NCBI GenBank assembly: GCA_963204815.1
Contig: CAUJHQ010000129.1
Span: 1-50,052, forward strand
Direction: 5' to 3'
Source: Pseudomonadota bacterium
Lineage (GTDB): Bacteria > Pseudomonadota > Gammaproteobacteria > Burkholderiales > Burkholderiaceae_C
Length of the DNA stretch: 50,052 nucleotides
Positions 9,186 to 17,927 of the stretch are shown here, in pieces; the first letter of the stretch is position 1; each line of letters begins with the position of its first letter. The position numbers and the translations under genes are program-made. The notes under the pieces are model-generated. The model made no database searches, had not been told where the DNA came from, and worked only from the letters and a program-made list of their open reading frames with translations.

Positions 9186-10034
9186 TTGGACCTCTTCTAC
9201 TGCACCAACGCGATCAACTACACGGTCGCGTGCGGTGTGCTCGCGCGCGCGCCGCGGCGCGCCGTGCTCGTGTACGAACGGCGCCGCTTCGGCGTGCGGC
9301 AGCTGCCCGGCGTCTGGCAGCTGCCGATCTCGGCGAACGCCGGCCGCCTGATGCAGTGGCTGGCCTGGCTGCGCCCGTTCGGCACCGTGCACGTGCCGCA
9401 CCCCAAGGTGGCCAAGCGCTTCGTGCCGGTGTTGGCCGGCGCCCGCCGCGTGGCCTACCTCGACGACGGCCTTGACACGCTGCGCGAGAAGCCGGGCAAC
9501 TTCGACCTCGCGCAGCTGCCCACCGGCCGCAGCTACTACACCTTCGACGACTACGCCGAACTGCCGGCCTGGCTGCGCGGCTTCAACGTGGAACGCGTGT
9601 GCCGCCTGCACGACGTGCTGCAGACCGCGCGCGCGCCGCGCGCCGACCTGTCGCGCTGGCCGCACGTGTTCATCGAGTCGCCCGGCCTGGACGTGCCGGC
9701 GCTGTGCCGCGCGATGCAGCTCGACCCGGCGCAGGTGCTCGTCATCCGCCACCCGGTGCCGCACAAGCAGGGCCCGGTGCCGGAAGGCTGCAGCACCATC
9801 GCCGGCAACACGATCGACAGCGAGGGCAGCCTGCTGGCCGGCAGCGGCCAGCAGATCTGGTGCGGCGAGACGATGGTCTTCTTCCTGCTGCTGCACGCCG
9901 GAGCCGCCGACCGCCACCGCCTCTGGCTGCACATGGACGACGCGCGCTGGGCCGGCCTGCACGGCCTGCCGGCGATGACCGCCGAGGCCCTGCCCGGGGT
10001 GCGCGGCCGGGTGGCCCACATCGGCGCGGCCTGA
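9186..10034 (+). CDS. unassigned GT-B-like protein, glycan cluster
   Basis: 282 residues from a TTG start at 9186. The upstream stop TAG at 9156 is in the same frame and no ATG or GTG lies between, so TTG is the only start that keeps the N-terminal strand MDLFYCTNAINYTVACGVL. Features resemble sialyltransferase or polysialyltransferase-type GT-B proteins: YLDDGLDTLREKPGNF near residue 95 and VLVIRHPVPHKQ near 190, where such enzymes often have a KPHP-type motif, then a Ser/Glu-rich stretch that could bind the nucleotide. I cannot assign a family with confidence. It is the last gene of the plus-strand glycan run and ends 17 bases before a convergent gene. Confidence 0.6.
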   Translation: MDLFYCTNAINYTVACGVLARAPRRAVLVYERRRFGVRQLPGVWQLPISANAGRLMQWLAWLRPFGTVHVPHPKVAKRFVPVLAGARRVAYLDDGLDTLREKPGNFDLAQLPTGRSYYTFDDYAELPAWLRGFNVERVCRLHDVLQTARAPRADLSRWPHVFIESPGLDVPALCRAMQLDPAQVLVIRHPVPHKQGPVPEGCSTIAGNTIDSEGSLLAGSGQQIWCGETMVFFLLLHAGAADRHRLWLHMDDARWAGLHGLPAMTAEALPGVRGRVAHIGAA

Positions 10035-10051
10035 AGGCCGGCGCCCGCGCT

Positions 10052-10738
10052 TCAGATTGCCGTCGGGTCGACCCAGCACCAGCCGCCGGGCGCGAGCCCG
10101 GCCGGGATCTCGACGCGGCCGAAGCGGCTGCGGTGCAGCGCTTCGACGCGGTTGCCCACCGCCGCCAGCATGCGCTTGACCTGATGGTACTTGCCTTCGG
10201 TGAGCGTGAGATCGATGGCGTTGTCCGCCGTGCGCTCGACGGCCGCGGCGCGCACCGGCACGGGGTCGTCCTCGAGCACCACGCCGGCCAGCAGCTTGGC
10301 GATCTGCGTCTCGTCGACCGGGTGGCGCGCCGTCACCTGGTAGACCTTGGGCACGTGGTGCTTGGGGCTCGTCAGGCGGTGGATCAGCGTGCCGTCGTCG
10401 GTCAGCAGCAGCAGCCCGGTGGTGTCCTCGTCGAGCCGGCCCACCGGCTGCACGCCGCGCGTGCGCAGCGGCGCCGGCAGCAGCGACAGCACGCTCGGGT
10501 GGTGGCGCGGCTTCTGGCTGCATTCGTACCCGGCCGGCTTGTGCAGCAGCACGAGCGCCTTGTCGTGGAAGGTCCAGCGCCTGCCCTCGACCTCGAACTC
10601 GAGGCCGGCGGTGTCGAACTCGGCCGCGCCGTCTTCGACGACCACGCCGCCCACGCGCACGAGGCCGGCGTCGACCAGGCCGGCGCAGATGCGCCGCGTG
10701 CCGAAGCCCTGCGTGAACAGGATCTGCGCGAGCTTCAT
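10052..10738 (-). CDS. rsuA: RsuA-type 16S rRNA pseudouridine synthase
   Basis: 228-residue RNA-modifying enzyme. The N-terminal S4-like RNA-binding domain (LAQILFTQGFGTRRICAGLV) is followed by the RsuA-family catalytic segment QPVGRLDEDTTGLLLLTDDG near residue 105, whose Asp is the catalytic nucleophile. The motif EGKYHQVKRMLAAVGN near 180 is typical of the RsuA/RluB/E/F branch. RsuA itself modifies U516 of 16S rRNA; specificity for this site is inferred from overall similarity and length. The ATG at 10738 is 11 bases after the hydrolase stop, so the genes may be cotranscribed. Confidence 0.85.
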   Translation of the reverse strand: MKLAQILFTQGFGTRRICAGLVDAGLVRVGGVVVEDGAAEFDTAGLEFEVEGRRWTFHDKALVLLHKPAGYECSQKPRHHPSVLSLLPAPLRTRGVQPVGRLDEDTTGLLLLTDDGTLIHRLTSPKHHVPKVYQVTARHPVDETQIAKLLAGVVLEDDPVPVRAAAVERTADNAIDLTLTEGKYHQVKRMLAAVGNRVEALHRSRFGRVEIPAGLAPGGWCWVDPTAI

Positions 10739-10749
10739 GCGCGCCGCGC

Positions 10750-12111
10750 TCACTCGGTCAGCTCGAGCAGCGTCACGCGGTTCTCGGCGGCGGGCCAGGC
10801 GCGGCCGGCGATGCGCTCGCGAATCGGCCCCGACTCGAACTCGCCGACGACGCTGCGCCCGGCCCCGTCGGCCAGCCGCAGGCGCGAGGCGGCGACGCCG
10901 GGCACGCCGGGCGGAATGCCCGGCGCCGGCGCCTGGCCGTCGAGCACGATGCGGTCGCGCGGCACGCCGAAGTAGCCGCGCGGCCGCGTGAAGACCACCA
11001 CCGCCTGCGCGGCCTTGTCGGCCTCCGCCAGGCGTTCGGGCCGGAAGTGGACGATGGCGCTGGAGCGCGGGAACGCACCGCGGTAGACATGCGTGGTCGC
11101 GAAGCCGGGCGCCGAGATCACGAACTCGTGGCGCGCCTCGGGCGTGGTGGTGAAGGGGCCCCAGCGGCCGTCGGCGCCGACCGTCTTCGTGTGCAGCGCA
11201 GCGCCGCGGCGCGCGCCAGTCCCGGGGTCGACGGCGTAGACCTCGACGGTGGCGCCGGCGAGCGGCCGGTTCGTCGGGCTCGCGCCCGTGAAGCCGTCGA
11301 CCTGGCCGTCGAGCACCACGCGCGATTCCGGCGTGATGGCGGTCGTGCCGGGCAGGCGGCCGGTGACGAACTCGAAGGTCTTCGCGAAGGCCTGCGGGTG
11401 GAAGGCGACCTCGCGGTGGTCGCGCGCAGGCAGCACGATGTCGGGCGCGCCCTTCAGCGCCGGGCCGTCGAAGCCCACGTTCGTCGGCGTGCCGCGGGCG
11501 CCGATCCACACGCCGTCGGGCTGGGCGTACTTGTCGTTGTTGTCCGAGCGCAGCGTGGCCCAGGCGACGCCGGGCGTGACCTCGTCGCCGCCTGGCCCCT
11601 TCGGCGTGTTCAGCGCCTTCAGGTACGGGCCGGCGCCGTTGAACTCGTTGTTCGGCCGGAAGCCGGGGTTGGCCCAGACGCCGTGGTTCGGCACGCCGCA
11701 GAGCACCGCGCGTTCGACCTTCGCCGCGCCGCCCAGGCGTTCGACGTAGTGGCGGATCGCGTAGCCGCCGCGCGAATTGCCGACCAGCACCACCTTCGCC
11801 GCACCGGTGCGCGCGAGCACGCGCTCGACCTCGTCGGCCAAGGCCTGCGCGTTCTCGGCGGCCGAGCTGCGGCCCGCTTGCGCGATGGTGTCGTCGTCGC
11901 GCGCCGTCGGGTTCGGCAGGTGCACGGCGTGCAGGCGATCGCGCGGCCAGCCGTTGCTCTCCCAGCGCCAGAGCGTGGAGATCCAGAGCGCCGCGGTGTC
12001 GCCGTTGCCGTGCACGAAGACGATGGGTGGCAGGGTCGCCGAGGCCGGCGTGGCGCAGGCGGCGAGAAGGGCGGGAACGGCCAGTGCGGCCTCGCGTCGG
12101 GTCAGGGGCAT
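10750..12111 (-). CDS. lipoprotein alpha/beta hydrolase
   Basis: 453-residue exported hydrolase. The N-terminus has an Arg-Arg pair (MPLTRREAAL) and a lipobox LLAAC at about residue 19, so it is probably a lipid-anchored protein, perhaps exported by Tat. The alpha/beta-hydrolase core begins at PIVFVHGNGDTAALW (oxyanion HG). The nucleophile elbow is LVGNSRGGYA (GxSxG) and LPARDHREVAFHP near residue 245 holds a likely catalytic His. From about residue 270 the chain becomes beta-rich (VEVYAVDPGTGARRG), like a carboxypeptidase-regulatory or polyester-hydrolase accessory domain. Similar proteins are annotated as lipases or PHB-depolymerase-like, but the substrate is unknown. A P1 peptidase lies 20 bases upstream. 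Confidence 0.8.
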   Translation of the reverse strand: MPLTRREAALAVPALLAACATPASATLPPIVFVHGNGDTAALWISTLWRWESNGWPRDRLHAVHLPNPTARDDDTIAQAGRSSAAENAQALADEVERVLARTGAAKVVLVGNSRGGYAIRHYVERLGGAAKVERAVLCGVPNHGVWANPGFRPNNEFNGAGPYLKALNTPKGPGGDEVTPGVAWATLRSDNNDKYAQPDGVWIGARGTPTNVGFDGPALKGAPDIVLPARDHREVAFHPQAFAKTFEFVTGRLPGTTAITPESRVVLDGQVDGFTGASPTNRPLAGATVEVYAVDPGTGARRGAALHTKTVGADGRWGPFTTTPEARHEFVISAPGFATTHVYRGAFPRSSAIVHFRPERLAEADKAAQAVVVFTRPRGYFGVPRDRIVLDGQAPAPGIPPGVPGVAASRLRLADGAGRSVVGEFESGPIRERIAGRAWPAAENRVTLLELTE

Positions 12112-12131
12112 CGGAACTCCGTGGATGCGGT

Positions 12132-13112
12132 TCAGGCGGCTGGCAGGTCGCGCGCGGCCGGCAGGCCGGGCAGGCCGGTGGCGCTGCGCACGGCGTTGAG
12201 CACGGCGCGCGCGGTGGCTTCGGCGGCCATCGTGCCCAGCACCGTAATGTCGCCGGGGCGGCCGCTGCCGCCGGTGGCGAGCGCGAACAAGGTGTCGCCG
12301 TCGGTCATGGTGTGCACGGGGCGGATCGTGCGTGCGAGGCCGTCGTGCGCCATCGTCGCCAGCTTGTTGGCCTGCGCCTTCGTGAGCTGCGCGTCGGTGG
12401 CGATGACGCCGATGGTCGTCGCCATGCCGGCGAGCGCGCGCTCGGGCAGGCCGCCGGCCAGCAGCGTGGCCACGGCATCGGCGAGGGTCTTGCCGTCGGC
12501 GCTGCGCGCACCGGCGACGAGGCGGCCGCTGGCGGGGTCGACGACGTCGCCGATGGCGTTGACGGCGATCAGCGCGGCGACCGTGATGGCGCCGACCTTC
12601 ACGCTGGCGCTGCCGATGCCGCCCTTCATCGCGCGGTCGATGCCGAAGAGCTTGCCCAGCGAGGCGCCGGCGCCGGCGCCGACGCTGCCCTGCGCCGGCG
12701 GGCTCGCACTCGCCGCTTCGCAGGCCGCGTGGCCCGAGGCCGCGCCGGGCCGCACGCGCCAGTCGCCGACCCAGAGGTCGAACAGCACCGCGCCCGGCAC
12801 GATGGGCACGCGCGCCGGGCCGACGGCGAAGCCGTGGCCGTGTTCGTCCAGCCAGCGCATCACGCCGGCGGCGGCGTCCAGGCCGAAGGCGCTGCCGCCG
12901 GCCAGGAGCACGGCGTGCACCTGCTCGACCAGGTTGTCCGGGCGCAGCAGGTCGGTCTCGCGCGTGCCGGGGGCGGCGCCGCGCACGTCGACGCCGCAGG
13001 TGGCGCCGTCGGGGCACAGCACGACGGTGCAGCCCGTCGGGCGCGCCGCTTCGGTGTGGTGGCCGACCCGAAGGCCGGCGATGTCGGTCAGGCTGCCGGG
13101 GTGGAGGATCAA
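12132..13112 (-). CDS. P1 family (DmpA/S58) peptidase
   Basis: 326-residue self-processing Ntn-hydrolase of the DmpA/BapA family, which releases N-terminal amino acids or beta-peptides. The family core is clear: LTDIAGLRVGHHTEA at the N-terminus, VLLAGGSAFGLDAAAGV near residue 90, KGGIGSASVKVGAITVAAL near 165, and GMATTIGVIATDAQLTK near 250, where the nucleophile Thr or Ser becomes the new N-terminus after autocleavage. From memory many relatives have Asn-Thr-Thr here; this protein has Ala-Thr-Thr, so the cleavage point should be checked. No signal peptide is seen. It lies 20 bases upstream of the hydrolase, suggesting one transcript. Confidence 0.88.
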   Translation of the reverse strand: MILHPGSLTDIAGLRVGHHTEAARPTGCTVVLCPDGATCGVDVRGAAPGTRETDLLRPDNLVEQVHAVLLAGGSAFGLDAAAGVMRWLDEHGHGFAVGPARVPIVPGAVLFDLWVGDWRVRPGAASGHAACEAASASPPAQGSVGAGAGASLGKLFGIDRAMKGGIGSASVKVGAITVAALIAVNAIGDVVDPASGRLVAGARSADGKTLADAVATLLAGGLPERALAGMATTIGVIATDAQLTKAQANKLATMAHDGLARTIRPVHTMTDGDTLFALATGGSGRPGDITVLGTMAAEATARAVLNAVRSATGLPGLPAARDLPAA

Positions 13113-13170
13113 GGTGCGCGCGCGGGTGGGGTGGGGAAGGGGATTCTGCGCTGCCCGCGCGCGCTGCCGC

Positions 13171-14298
13171 TCAGGCGAAGACGCCGGCGGTGTCCTGCAT
13201 GCGCCGGCTCACCTCGCCCAGGTGGTGCAGCGTGTCGCCGAAGCCCATCTCCAGCACGGTGAGGCGCTTGAAGTAGTGGCTGGCGATGTACTCGTCGGTG
13301 ACGCCGATGCCGCCGTGCAGCTGGATGCACTGCTGGCCGACGAAGCGCATGCTGTTCCCCAGCTGCACACGCGCCTGGCTGATCGCGCGGCGGCGCTGCG
13401 CCGGCGGCTCGCCGAGCTTGAGCGTCGCGTAGTAGCTCATCGAGCGGCCCAGCTCGAGCTGCATCTTGACGTCGGCGATGCGGTGGCGCAGCGCCTGGAA
13501 GCTGGCCAGCGTGGTGCCGAACTGTTTGCGTGTGTTCATGTACTCGACGGTGACCGCGACCAGCCGGTCCATCAGGCCCACGGCCTCGGCGCAGCCTGCC
13601 GCGAGCGCGATGTCGGCGGCGCGCTCCAGGTGCACGAAGCCGTCCTGCGCGATCAGAGCGGCCGGCGCGTCGGCGAGCACGACGTCGGCGGCGCGGGCGC
13701 CGTCCTGCGTGGTGTAGCCGCGCACGCGGGCGGCGCCGCGCTCGACGAGGAATAGGCCGATGCCGGCTTCGTCGTCGGTGGCGCCCGAAAGCCGCGCCGG
13801 CACGACGAAGGCGTCGGCCTCGTCGCCCGCCGGCACCACGTGCTTGCTGCCGTTCAGCACCCAGCCGTTGCCGGCCGCCTTCGCGGTGGTGGCGACGTGG
13901 CTCAGGCGATAGCGCGCACCGCGCTCCTGGTGCGCCAGCACGACGAGCGCGCTGGCGTCGGCCATCTTCGGCAGCCATTGGGCCTGCAGCGCGGCGGACG
14001 CGGCCGACAGCAGCGCCGGCGCGACCAGCGCGCCCTGCGCGAACGGCGCGTTGACGAGGCCGCGGCCAAGCTCTTCGGCCACCACCATCGCCTCGACCGG
14101 GCCGAAGCCCATGCCGCCGTGCGCCTCCGGCAGCACCAGGCCCGTCAGGCCGAGCTCGGCCAGCTCGCCGTAGACGGCGCGCGTGGCGCCGCCAGCCTTG
14201 GCGATCTGGTGGCGGCGCTCGAACGAGAAGCCCTTGTCGACCCAGCGCTGCACGGCGTCGCGCAGCGAGACCTGGTCTTCGGTGAAGTCGAAATCCAT
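13171..14298 (-). CDS. acyl-CoA dehydrogenase, second of pair
   Basis: 375-residue flavoenzyme of the acyl-CoA dehydrogenase family, oxidising an acyl-CoA to the enoyl-CoA with FAD. N-terminal helical domain MDFDFTEDQVSLRDAVQRWV, middle beta-domain (NGSKHVVPAGDEADAFVV near residue 140), and C-terminal FAD/tetramer segment (QLHGGIGVTDEYIASHYFKR near 335). The conserved NTRKQFGTTLASFQALRHR near 260 is intact. It starts 2 bases beyond the stop of the companion dehydrogenase, so the pair is one operon. The N-terminal and middle domains are less canonical than in the companion, as seen in the non-catalytic or complementary subunits of heteromeric enzymes. Confidence 0.9.
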   Translation of the reverse strand: MDFDFTEDQVSLRDAVQRWVDKGFSFERRHQIAKAGGATRAVYGELAELGLTGLVLPEAHGGMGFGPVEAMVVAEELGRGLVNAPFAQGALVAPALLSAASAALQAQWLPKMADASALVVLAHQERGARYRLSHVATTAKAAGNGWVLNGSKHVVPAGDEADAFVVPARLSGATDDEAGIGLFLVERGAARVRGYTTQDGARAADVVLADAPAALIAQDGFVHLERAADIALAAGCAEAVGLMDRLVAVTVEYMNTRKQFGTTLASFQALRHRIADVKMQLELGRSMSYYATLKLGEPPAQRRRAISQARVQLGNSMRFVGQQCIQLHGGIGVTDEYIASHYFKRLTVLEMGFGDTLHHLGEVSRRMQDTAGVFA

Positions 14299-14300
14299 GT

Positions 14301-15482
14301 TCAGCTCCCGAGCACGGTTTGGGCGACGATGTTGCGTTGAACCTCGTTGCTGCCGCCGTAGATCGTCGTCTTGCGGTAGTTGAAGTAGTTCGCCGCCAGC
14401 GGCGCGCAGTGCGCGGCGCCGACGTGGTCGCCCTGCCAGCCGGCGTCCATCGCCTCCTGGATGAAGGGCACGGCGAAGGGGCCGGCGGCCTGCATCATCA
14501 GCTCGGTGTAGCGCTGCTGGATCTCGCTGCCGCGGATCTTCAGGAGGCCGGCCACGTCCAGGCTCTGCTTGCCGCTCTTCTCGGCCGACAGCACACGCAG
14601 CACCATCATCTCGAGCGCGACGATGTCCACCTCGAGCAGCGCGATCTGGTCGCGGAAGCGGCCGTCGTCGTACACGCCTTCGGCCTTCGCGATGCGCTTG
14701 AGCCGCTCCAGTTCGCGCTTGGCGCGGTTCACGTCGGCGATGTTGGTGCGCTCGTGGGCGAGCAGGTGCTTGGCGTAGGTCCAGCCCTTGTTCTCCTCGC
14801 CGATCAGGTTCTCGGCGGGCACCACCACGTTGTCGAAGAAGACCTCGTTGACCTCGGGCTCGCCGTCCAGCAGCACGATCGGCCGCACCGTGATGCCCGG
14901 GCTCTTCATGTCGATCAGCAGGAAGCTGATGCCGGTCTGCGGCTTGCCTTCGGTGCTGGTGCGAACGAGGCAGAAGATCCACTCGCCGTACTGGCCCAGC
15001 GTGGTCCAGGTCTTCTGGCCGTTGACGACGTAGGTGTCGCCCTTGCGCTCGGCGCGCGTCTTCAGGCTCGCCAGGTCGCTGCCCGAGCCCGGCTCGCTGT
15101 AGCCCTGGCTCCACCAGACCTCGCCGCTGGCGATGCCGGGCAGGAAGCGCTTGTGCTGCTCCGGCGTGCCGAAGGCCATGATCACCGGCGCCACCATCAC
15201 CGGCCCGAAGGGCACGACGCGCGGCGCGCCGGCGAGCGCGCATTCCTCTTCGAAGAGGTGCTTCTGGATCGCGTTCCAGCCCGGGCCGCCGAATTGCTTG
15301 GGCCAGCCCCAGCCGAGCCAGCCCTTGGCGCCGAGGATCTTGGCCCAGCGCTGCATGTCGTCACGCGTCAGGCGCAGCGCGTTGTGCACCTTGTGGCTGA
15401 TGTCGGCGGGCAGGTTCTGCGCCACCCACTCGCGGATCTCGCGCCGGAACGCCTGTTCCTCGGCGGTGAAGTTGAGGTCCAT
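14301..15482 (-). CDS. acyl-CoA dehydrogenase, first of pair
   Basis: 393-residue acyl-CoA dehydrogenase. The N-terminus MDLNFTAEEQAFRREIREWV, the substrate/FAD motif SQGYSEPGSGSDLASLKTRA near residue 130, NGQKTWTTLGQYGEW near 155, and the C-terminal TTIYGGSNEVQRNIVAQTVLG are all typical. The position that carries the catalytic Glu in MCAD-type enzymes (YEGT) is Gly here (YGGS), so the base must come from another position or the partner subunit. The ATG at 15482 has a GGAG ribosome-binding site. It is divergent from an MFS transporter, with about 108 bases between the starts. Substrate could be a branched, aromatic or steroid-derived acyl-CoA, which sequence alone cannot decide. Confidence 0.92.
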   Translation of the reverse strand: MDLNFTAEEQAFRREIREWVAQNLPADISHKVHNALRLTRDDMQRWAKILGAKGWLGWGWPKQFGGPGWNAIQKHLFEEECALAGAPRVVPFGPVMVAPVIMAFGTPEQHKRFLPGIASGEVWWSQGYSEPGSGSDLASLKTRAERKGDTYVVNGQKTWTTLGQYGEWIFCLVRTSTEGKPQTGISFLLIDMKSPGITVRPIVLLDGEPEVNEVFFDNVVVPAENLIGEENKGWTYAKHLLAHERTNIADVNRAKRELERLKRIAKAEGVYDDGRFRDQIALLEVDIVALEMMVLRVLSAEKSGKQSLDVAGLLKIRGSEIQQRYTELMMQAAGPFAVPFIQEAMDAGWQGDHVGAAHCAPLAANYFNYRKTTIYGGSNEVQRNIVAQTVLGS

Positions 15483-15590
15483 CGTCAAAGTCTCCTGGGC
15501 CGCCCGGCGGCCGACCGCGCGTTTTAGCACGGTCGTTCGCTTCGGACCTGTCAAAGGGGCGACAGCGCCCCGCCGCCTATCATCGCCGCG

Positions 15591-16784
15591 ATGACGGAAG
15601 GGGCAGCGGACGAGGGCTTCGGCGGCACCGTGGCCGCGTTGGCGGTGGGGCAGGTGCTGTCGTGGGCGGTGCTGTTCTATGCCTTCACATCCTTCGTGCT
15701 GCCGATGCAGCGCGAGTTCGGCTGGGACAAGCCGACGCTGATGGGCGCCTTCACGCTCGGCCTGGCGCTGCACGGCGCCACCACCTACGCGGTGGGCGCC
15801 GCCATCGACCACGGACGCGGCCGCCTCGTGCTCACCGGCGGCGCGCTGCTCGCTGGCGCCGGCGTGCTGGCGTGGTCGCAGATCAGCGCACCGTGGATGC
15901 TCTACGCCTGCTGGGCGGTGCTCGGCGCGTCGATGGCGATGCTGCTGTACGAGCCCGCCTTCATGGTCGTCACGAAGCGCTACCCGGCGCGCTACCGGCA
16001 GGCCATCACGCGGCTCACGCTGGTGGGCGGCTTCGCCAGCACGCTGTGCTACCCGACGGTGGCCCTGCTGATCGGCACGCTGGGCTGGCGCCAGGCCCTG
16101 GTGGTGATGGGGCTGGTGTTAATCGCCTTCGTGGCACCGCTGCACGCCTGGGCGCTGCGCGGCCCGGCGATGCCGGCGCACGCCCACCACCACGACATGG
16201 CCGACGACGCCACGCTGCACGAGGCGCTGCGCATGCCGGCGTTCTGGCTGCTCACGCTGTGCTTCGGCGGCTATGCGTTCCTGTCGGGCGCCTTCTGGGC
16301 CCACGTGATGCCGGCCTTCGCGGCCAAGGGCTTCAGCGAGGCCGAGGCGACCGCGGTGCTGGTCTGGTTCGGCCCGGCGCAGGTGGCCGGCCGCTTCGTT
16401 CACGCGGTGGCCGGCGGCGGCCTGAGGCTGCGCGCGCTGGGGCTGGTGGTGCTGCTCGCGGTGCCGTGCTCGCTGGTGCTGTTCGCGCTGGGCGGCACGG
16501 TGCCGGTGCTGATCGGCTTCGCGCTGCTGTTCGGTGTCGCCAACGGGCTCGTCACCATCGTGCGCGGCGGGCTCATCCCGGAATTCTTCGGCCGCGCGCA
16601 CATCGGCCGCATCAGCGGCGCGATGTCGGCGGTGGGCCTGCTGGCGCGCGCCGCCGCACCCTGGCTGGTGGCGTTGCTTCTGCTGGGGGTGGGCGGCTAC
16701 CGCGAGGTGATGTTCGCGCTGGCGGTGCTGGGCTTCGGCACCGCGCTGGCGTTCGCGGCGGCGCGGCGGCCCGGGGCGCGCTAA
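15591..16784 (+). CDS. MFS transporter
   Basis: 397-residue inner-membrane transporter with about 12 hydrophobic helices, the first being VAALAVGQVLSWAVLFYAF. A short basic loop between helices 2 and 3 (AAIDHGRGRLV) corresponds to the MFS motif A. A central His-rich cytoplasmic loop (HAHHHDMADD) links the two halves. It is divergent from the acyl-CoA dehydrogenase pair, so it may import the acid those enzymes degrade, but this is only context. TATCAT (15578-15583) lies 7 bases before the ATG, and a GGGGCG/CGCCCC inverted repeat (15556-15571) precedes it. The 3' end overlaps the convergent protease gene by 4 bases. Confidence 0.9.
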   Translation: MTEGAADEGFGGTVAALAVGQVLSWAVLFYAFTSFVLPMQREFGWDKPTLMGAFTLGLALHGATTYAVGAAIDHGRGRLVLTGGALLAGAGVLAWSQISAPWMLYACWAVLGASMAMLLYEPAFMVVTKRYPARYRQAITRLTLVGGFASTLCYPTVALLIGTLGWRQALVVMGLVLIAFVAPLHAWALRGPAMPAHAHHHDMADDATLHEALRMPAFWLLTLCFGGYAFLSGAFWAHVMPAFAAKGFSEAEATAVLVWFGPAQVAGRFVHAVAGGGLRLRALGLVVLLAVPCSLVLFALGGTVPVLIGFALLFGVANGLVTIVRGGLIPEFFGRAHIGRISGAMSAVGLLARAAAPWLVALLLLGVGGYREVMFALAVLGFGTALAFAAARRPGAR

Positions 16785-17413
16785 CGCACCGTCAGCCGCA
16801 TGATGTCGTTGTCGCGCTGCATCTGGAAGCGCGACAGCGCGCTGTTGCCGAGCAGCACGCCGGGCATCGGCGCCGGCACGATGGCGGCCTTCACGTTGGC
16901 GAGCTCGACGCTGCCGACGCGCACCGACGACAGCGTCAGCACGCGCACCTCGACGTTGCCGTTGGCGGTGCTGGTCATGCCGCGGTCGGCGCGCGAATAG
17001 TCGATGCGCAGGCGGTCGGCCTCGTCGCGCGACATCGCGATCAGCGTGGCGCCGGTGTCGACGAGGAACTGCACCGCGCGCCCGTTGATGCTGCCGCCGA
17101 CGACGAAGTGGCCGCCCGGCCCGGCCGGGATCACGACCTCGCGGCTGCCGGCGGTGCCGCCGGTGGCGCCGACGCGCGCCGGCGCGCCGCCCACCTGCAG
17201 CGTGCTCTGGCGGCCGCCGACGTCGACGACCACGCCGTCGCCGTCGATGCGCAGCAGCTTCACGCCACGCGCCGTTTCGCCGACGGCCAGGGTCTGCGTC
17301 TGGCCGTCGATCATGAGAAGCGCCTTGCTGCCCATGCGGCCGGCGAGCGAAACGCTCTGCGCCGCGGCCCCGATCGGAACGGCCAGGGCCAGCAGCGCGG
17401 CGCGGCGTTTCAT
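16781..17413 (-). CDS. retropepsin-like aspartic protease (TIGR02281 type)
   Basis: 210-residue exported protein. Signal peptide [20 protein letters not shown], then a small beta-rich region (about 20-85), a Gly-rich linker, and a retropepsin-like domain with active-site [13 protein letters not shown] near residue 118 (D-T-G-A) and flap/closing strand [13 protein letters not shown] near 190. The family acts as a dimer because each chain supplies a single catalytic Asp. Bacterial members are periplasmic with poorly known substrates. Its start overlaps the yajQ stop by 4 bases (ATGA), implying cotranscription, and its stop shares 4 bases with the convergent transporter. Confidence 0.85.
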   Translation of the reverse strand: MKRRAALLALAVPIGAAAQSVSLAGRMGSKALLMIDGQTQTLAVGETARGVKLLRIDGDGVVVDVGGRQSTLQVGGAPARVGATGGTAGSREVVIPAGPGGHFVVGGSINGRAVQFLVDTGATLIAMSRDEADRLRIDYSRADRGMTSTANGNVEVRVLTLSSVRVGSVELANVKAAIVPAPMPGVLLGNSALSRFQMQRDNDIMRLTVR

Positions 17414-17913
17414 TCGCGGAAGTTGTTAAAGGTGAGCGGCAGGTCGGCGATCTCCTTGCGCAGCAGCGCGATCGCCGCCTGCAGGTCGTCGCGCTTGGCG
17501 CCGGTGACGCGCACCGCGTCGCCCTGGATCGCGGCCTGCACCTTCAGCTTGCTGGCCTTCAGCGTGGACTGGATCTTCTTGCCGTGCTCGGCGTCGATGC
17601 CGGCCTTCACGGCCACCGGATGCTTGAGCTTGTCGCCGCCCAGCTTCACGGGCTTGGCCGACAGGTCGAGGAAGCGGATGTCGACGCCGCGCTTGGCGAG
17701 CTTGCCGAGCAGCACGTCGCGCACCTGCTCGAGCTGGAAGTCGCTGTCGCCGAAGAGCGAGAGCTCGCGCTCCTTGGCGCTCTTCTCGGTGATCTCGACC
17801 TTGGCGCTCGACCCCTTGAAGTCGAAACGGGTGCCGATTTCCTTGTTCGTCTGCTCGACCGCGTTGCGCAATTCAACGAGGTTCGGCTCGAGGACGGTAT
17901 CGAAGCTGGGCAT
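17410..17913 (-). CDS. yajQ: YajQ family nucleotide-binding protein
   Basis: 167-residue small cytoplasmic protein with the full YajQ signature: [20 protein letters not shown] at the start, [14 protein letters not shown] near residue 30, and the C-terminal [19 protein letters not shown]. The fold is two ferredoxin-like RNA/nucleotide-binding domains; a Xanthomonas homologue binds cyclic di-GMP and works with a LysR regulator, while the E. coli one binds tRNA and GTP. The length is normal. Only 14 bases separate its start from murB on the other strand, so both promoters must overlap coding sequence. Confidence 0.95.
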   Translation of the reverse strand: MPSFDTVLEPNLVELRNAVEQTNKEIGTRFDFKGSSAKVEITEKSAKERELSLFGDSDFQLEQVRDVLLGKLAKRGVDIRFLDLSAKPVKLGGDKLKHPVAVKAGIDAEHGKKIQSTLKASKLKVQAAIQGDAVRVTGAKRDDLQAAIALLRKEIADLPLTFNNFRE

Positions 17914-17927
17914 GGGAAAATTCTGCC

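Noticed and set aside
15556..15571. GGGGCG/CGCCCC hairpin before the MFS gene as a riboswitch
   Set aside because: Six-base stem with a 4-base loop and no further conserved structure; at this GC content such hairpins occur by chance. It could still be a protein site.
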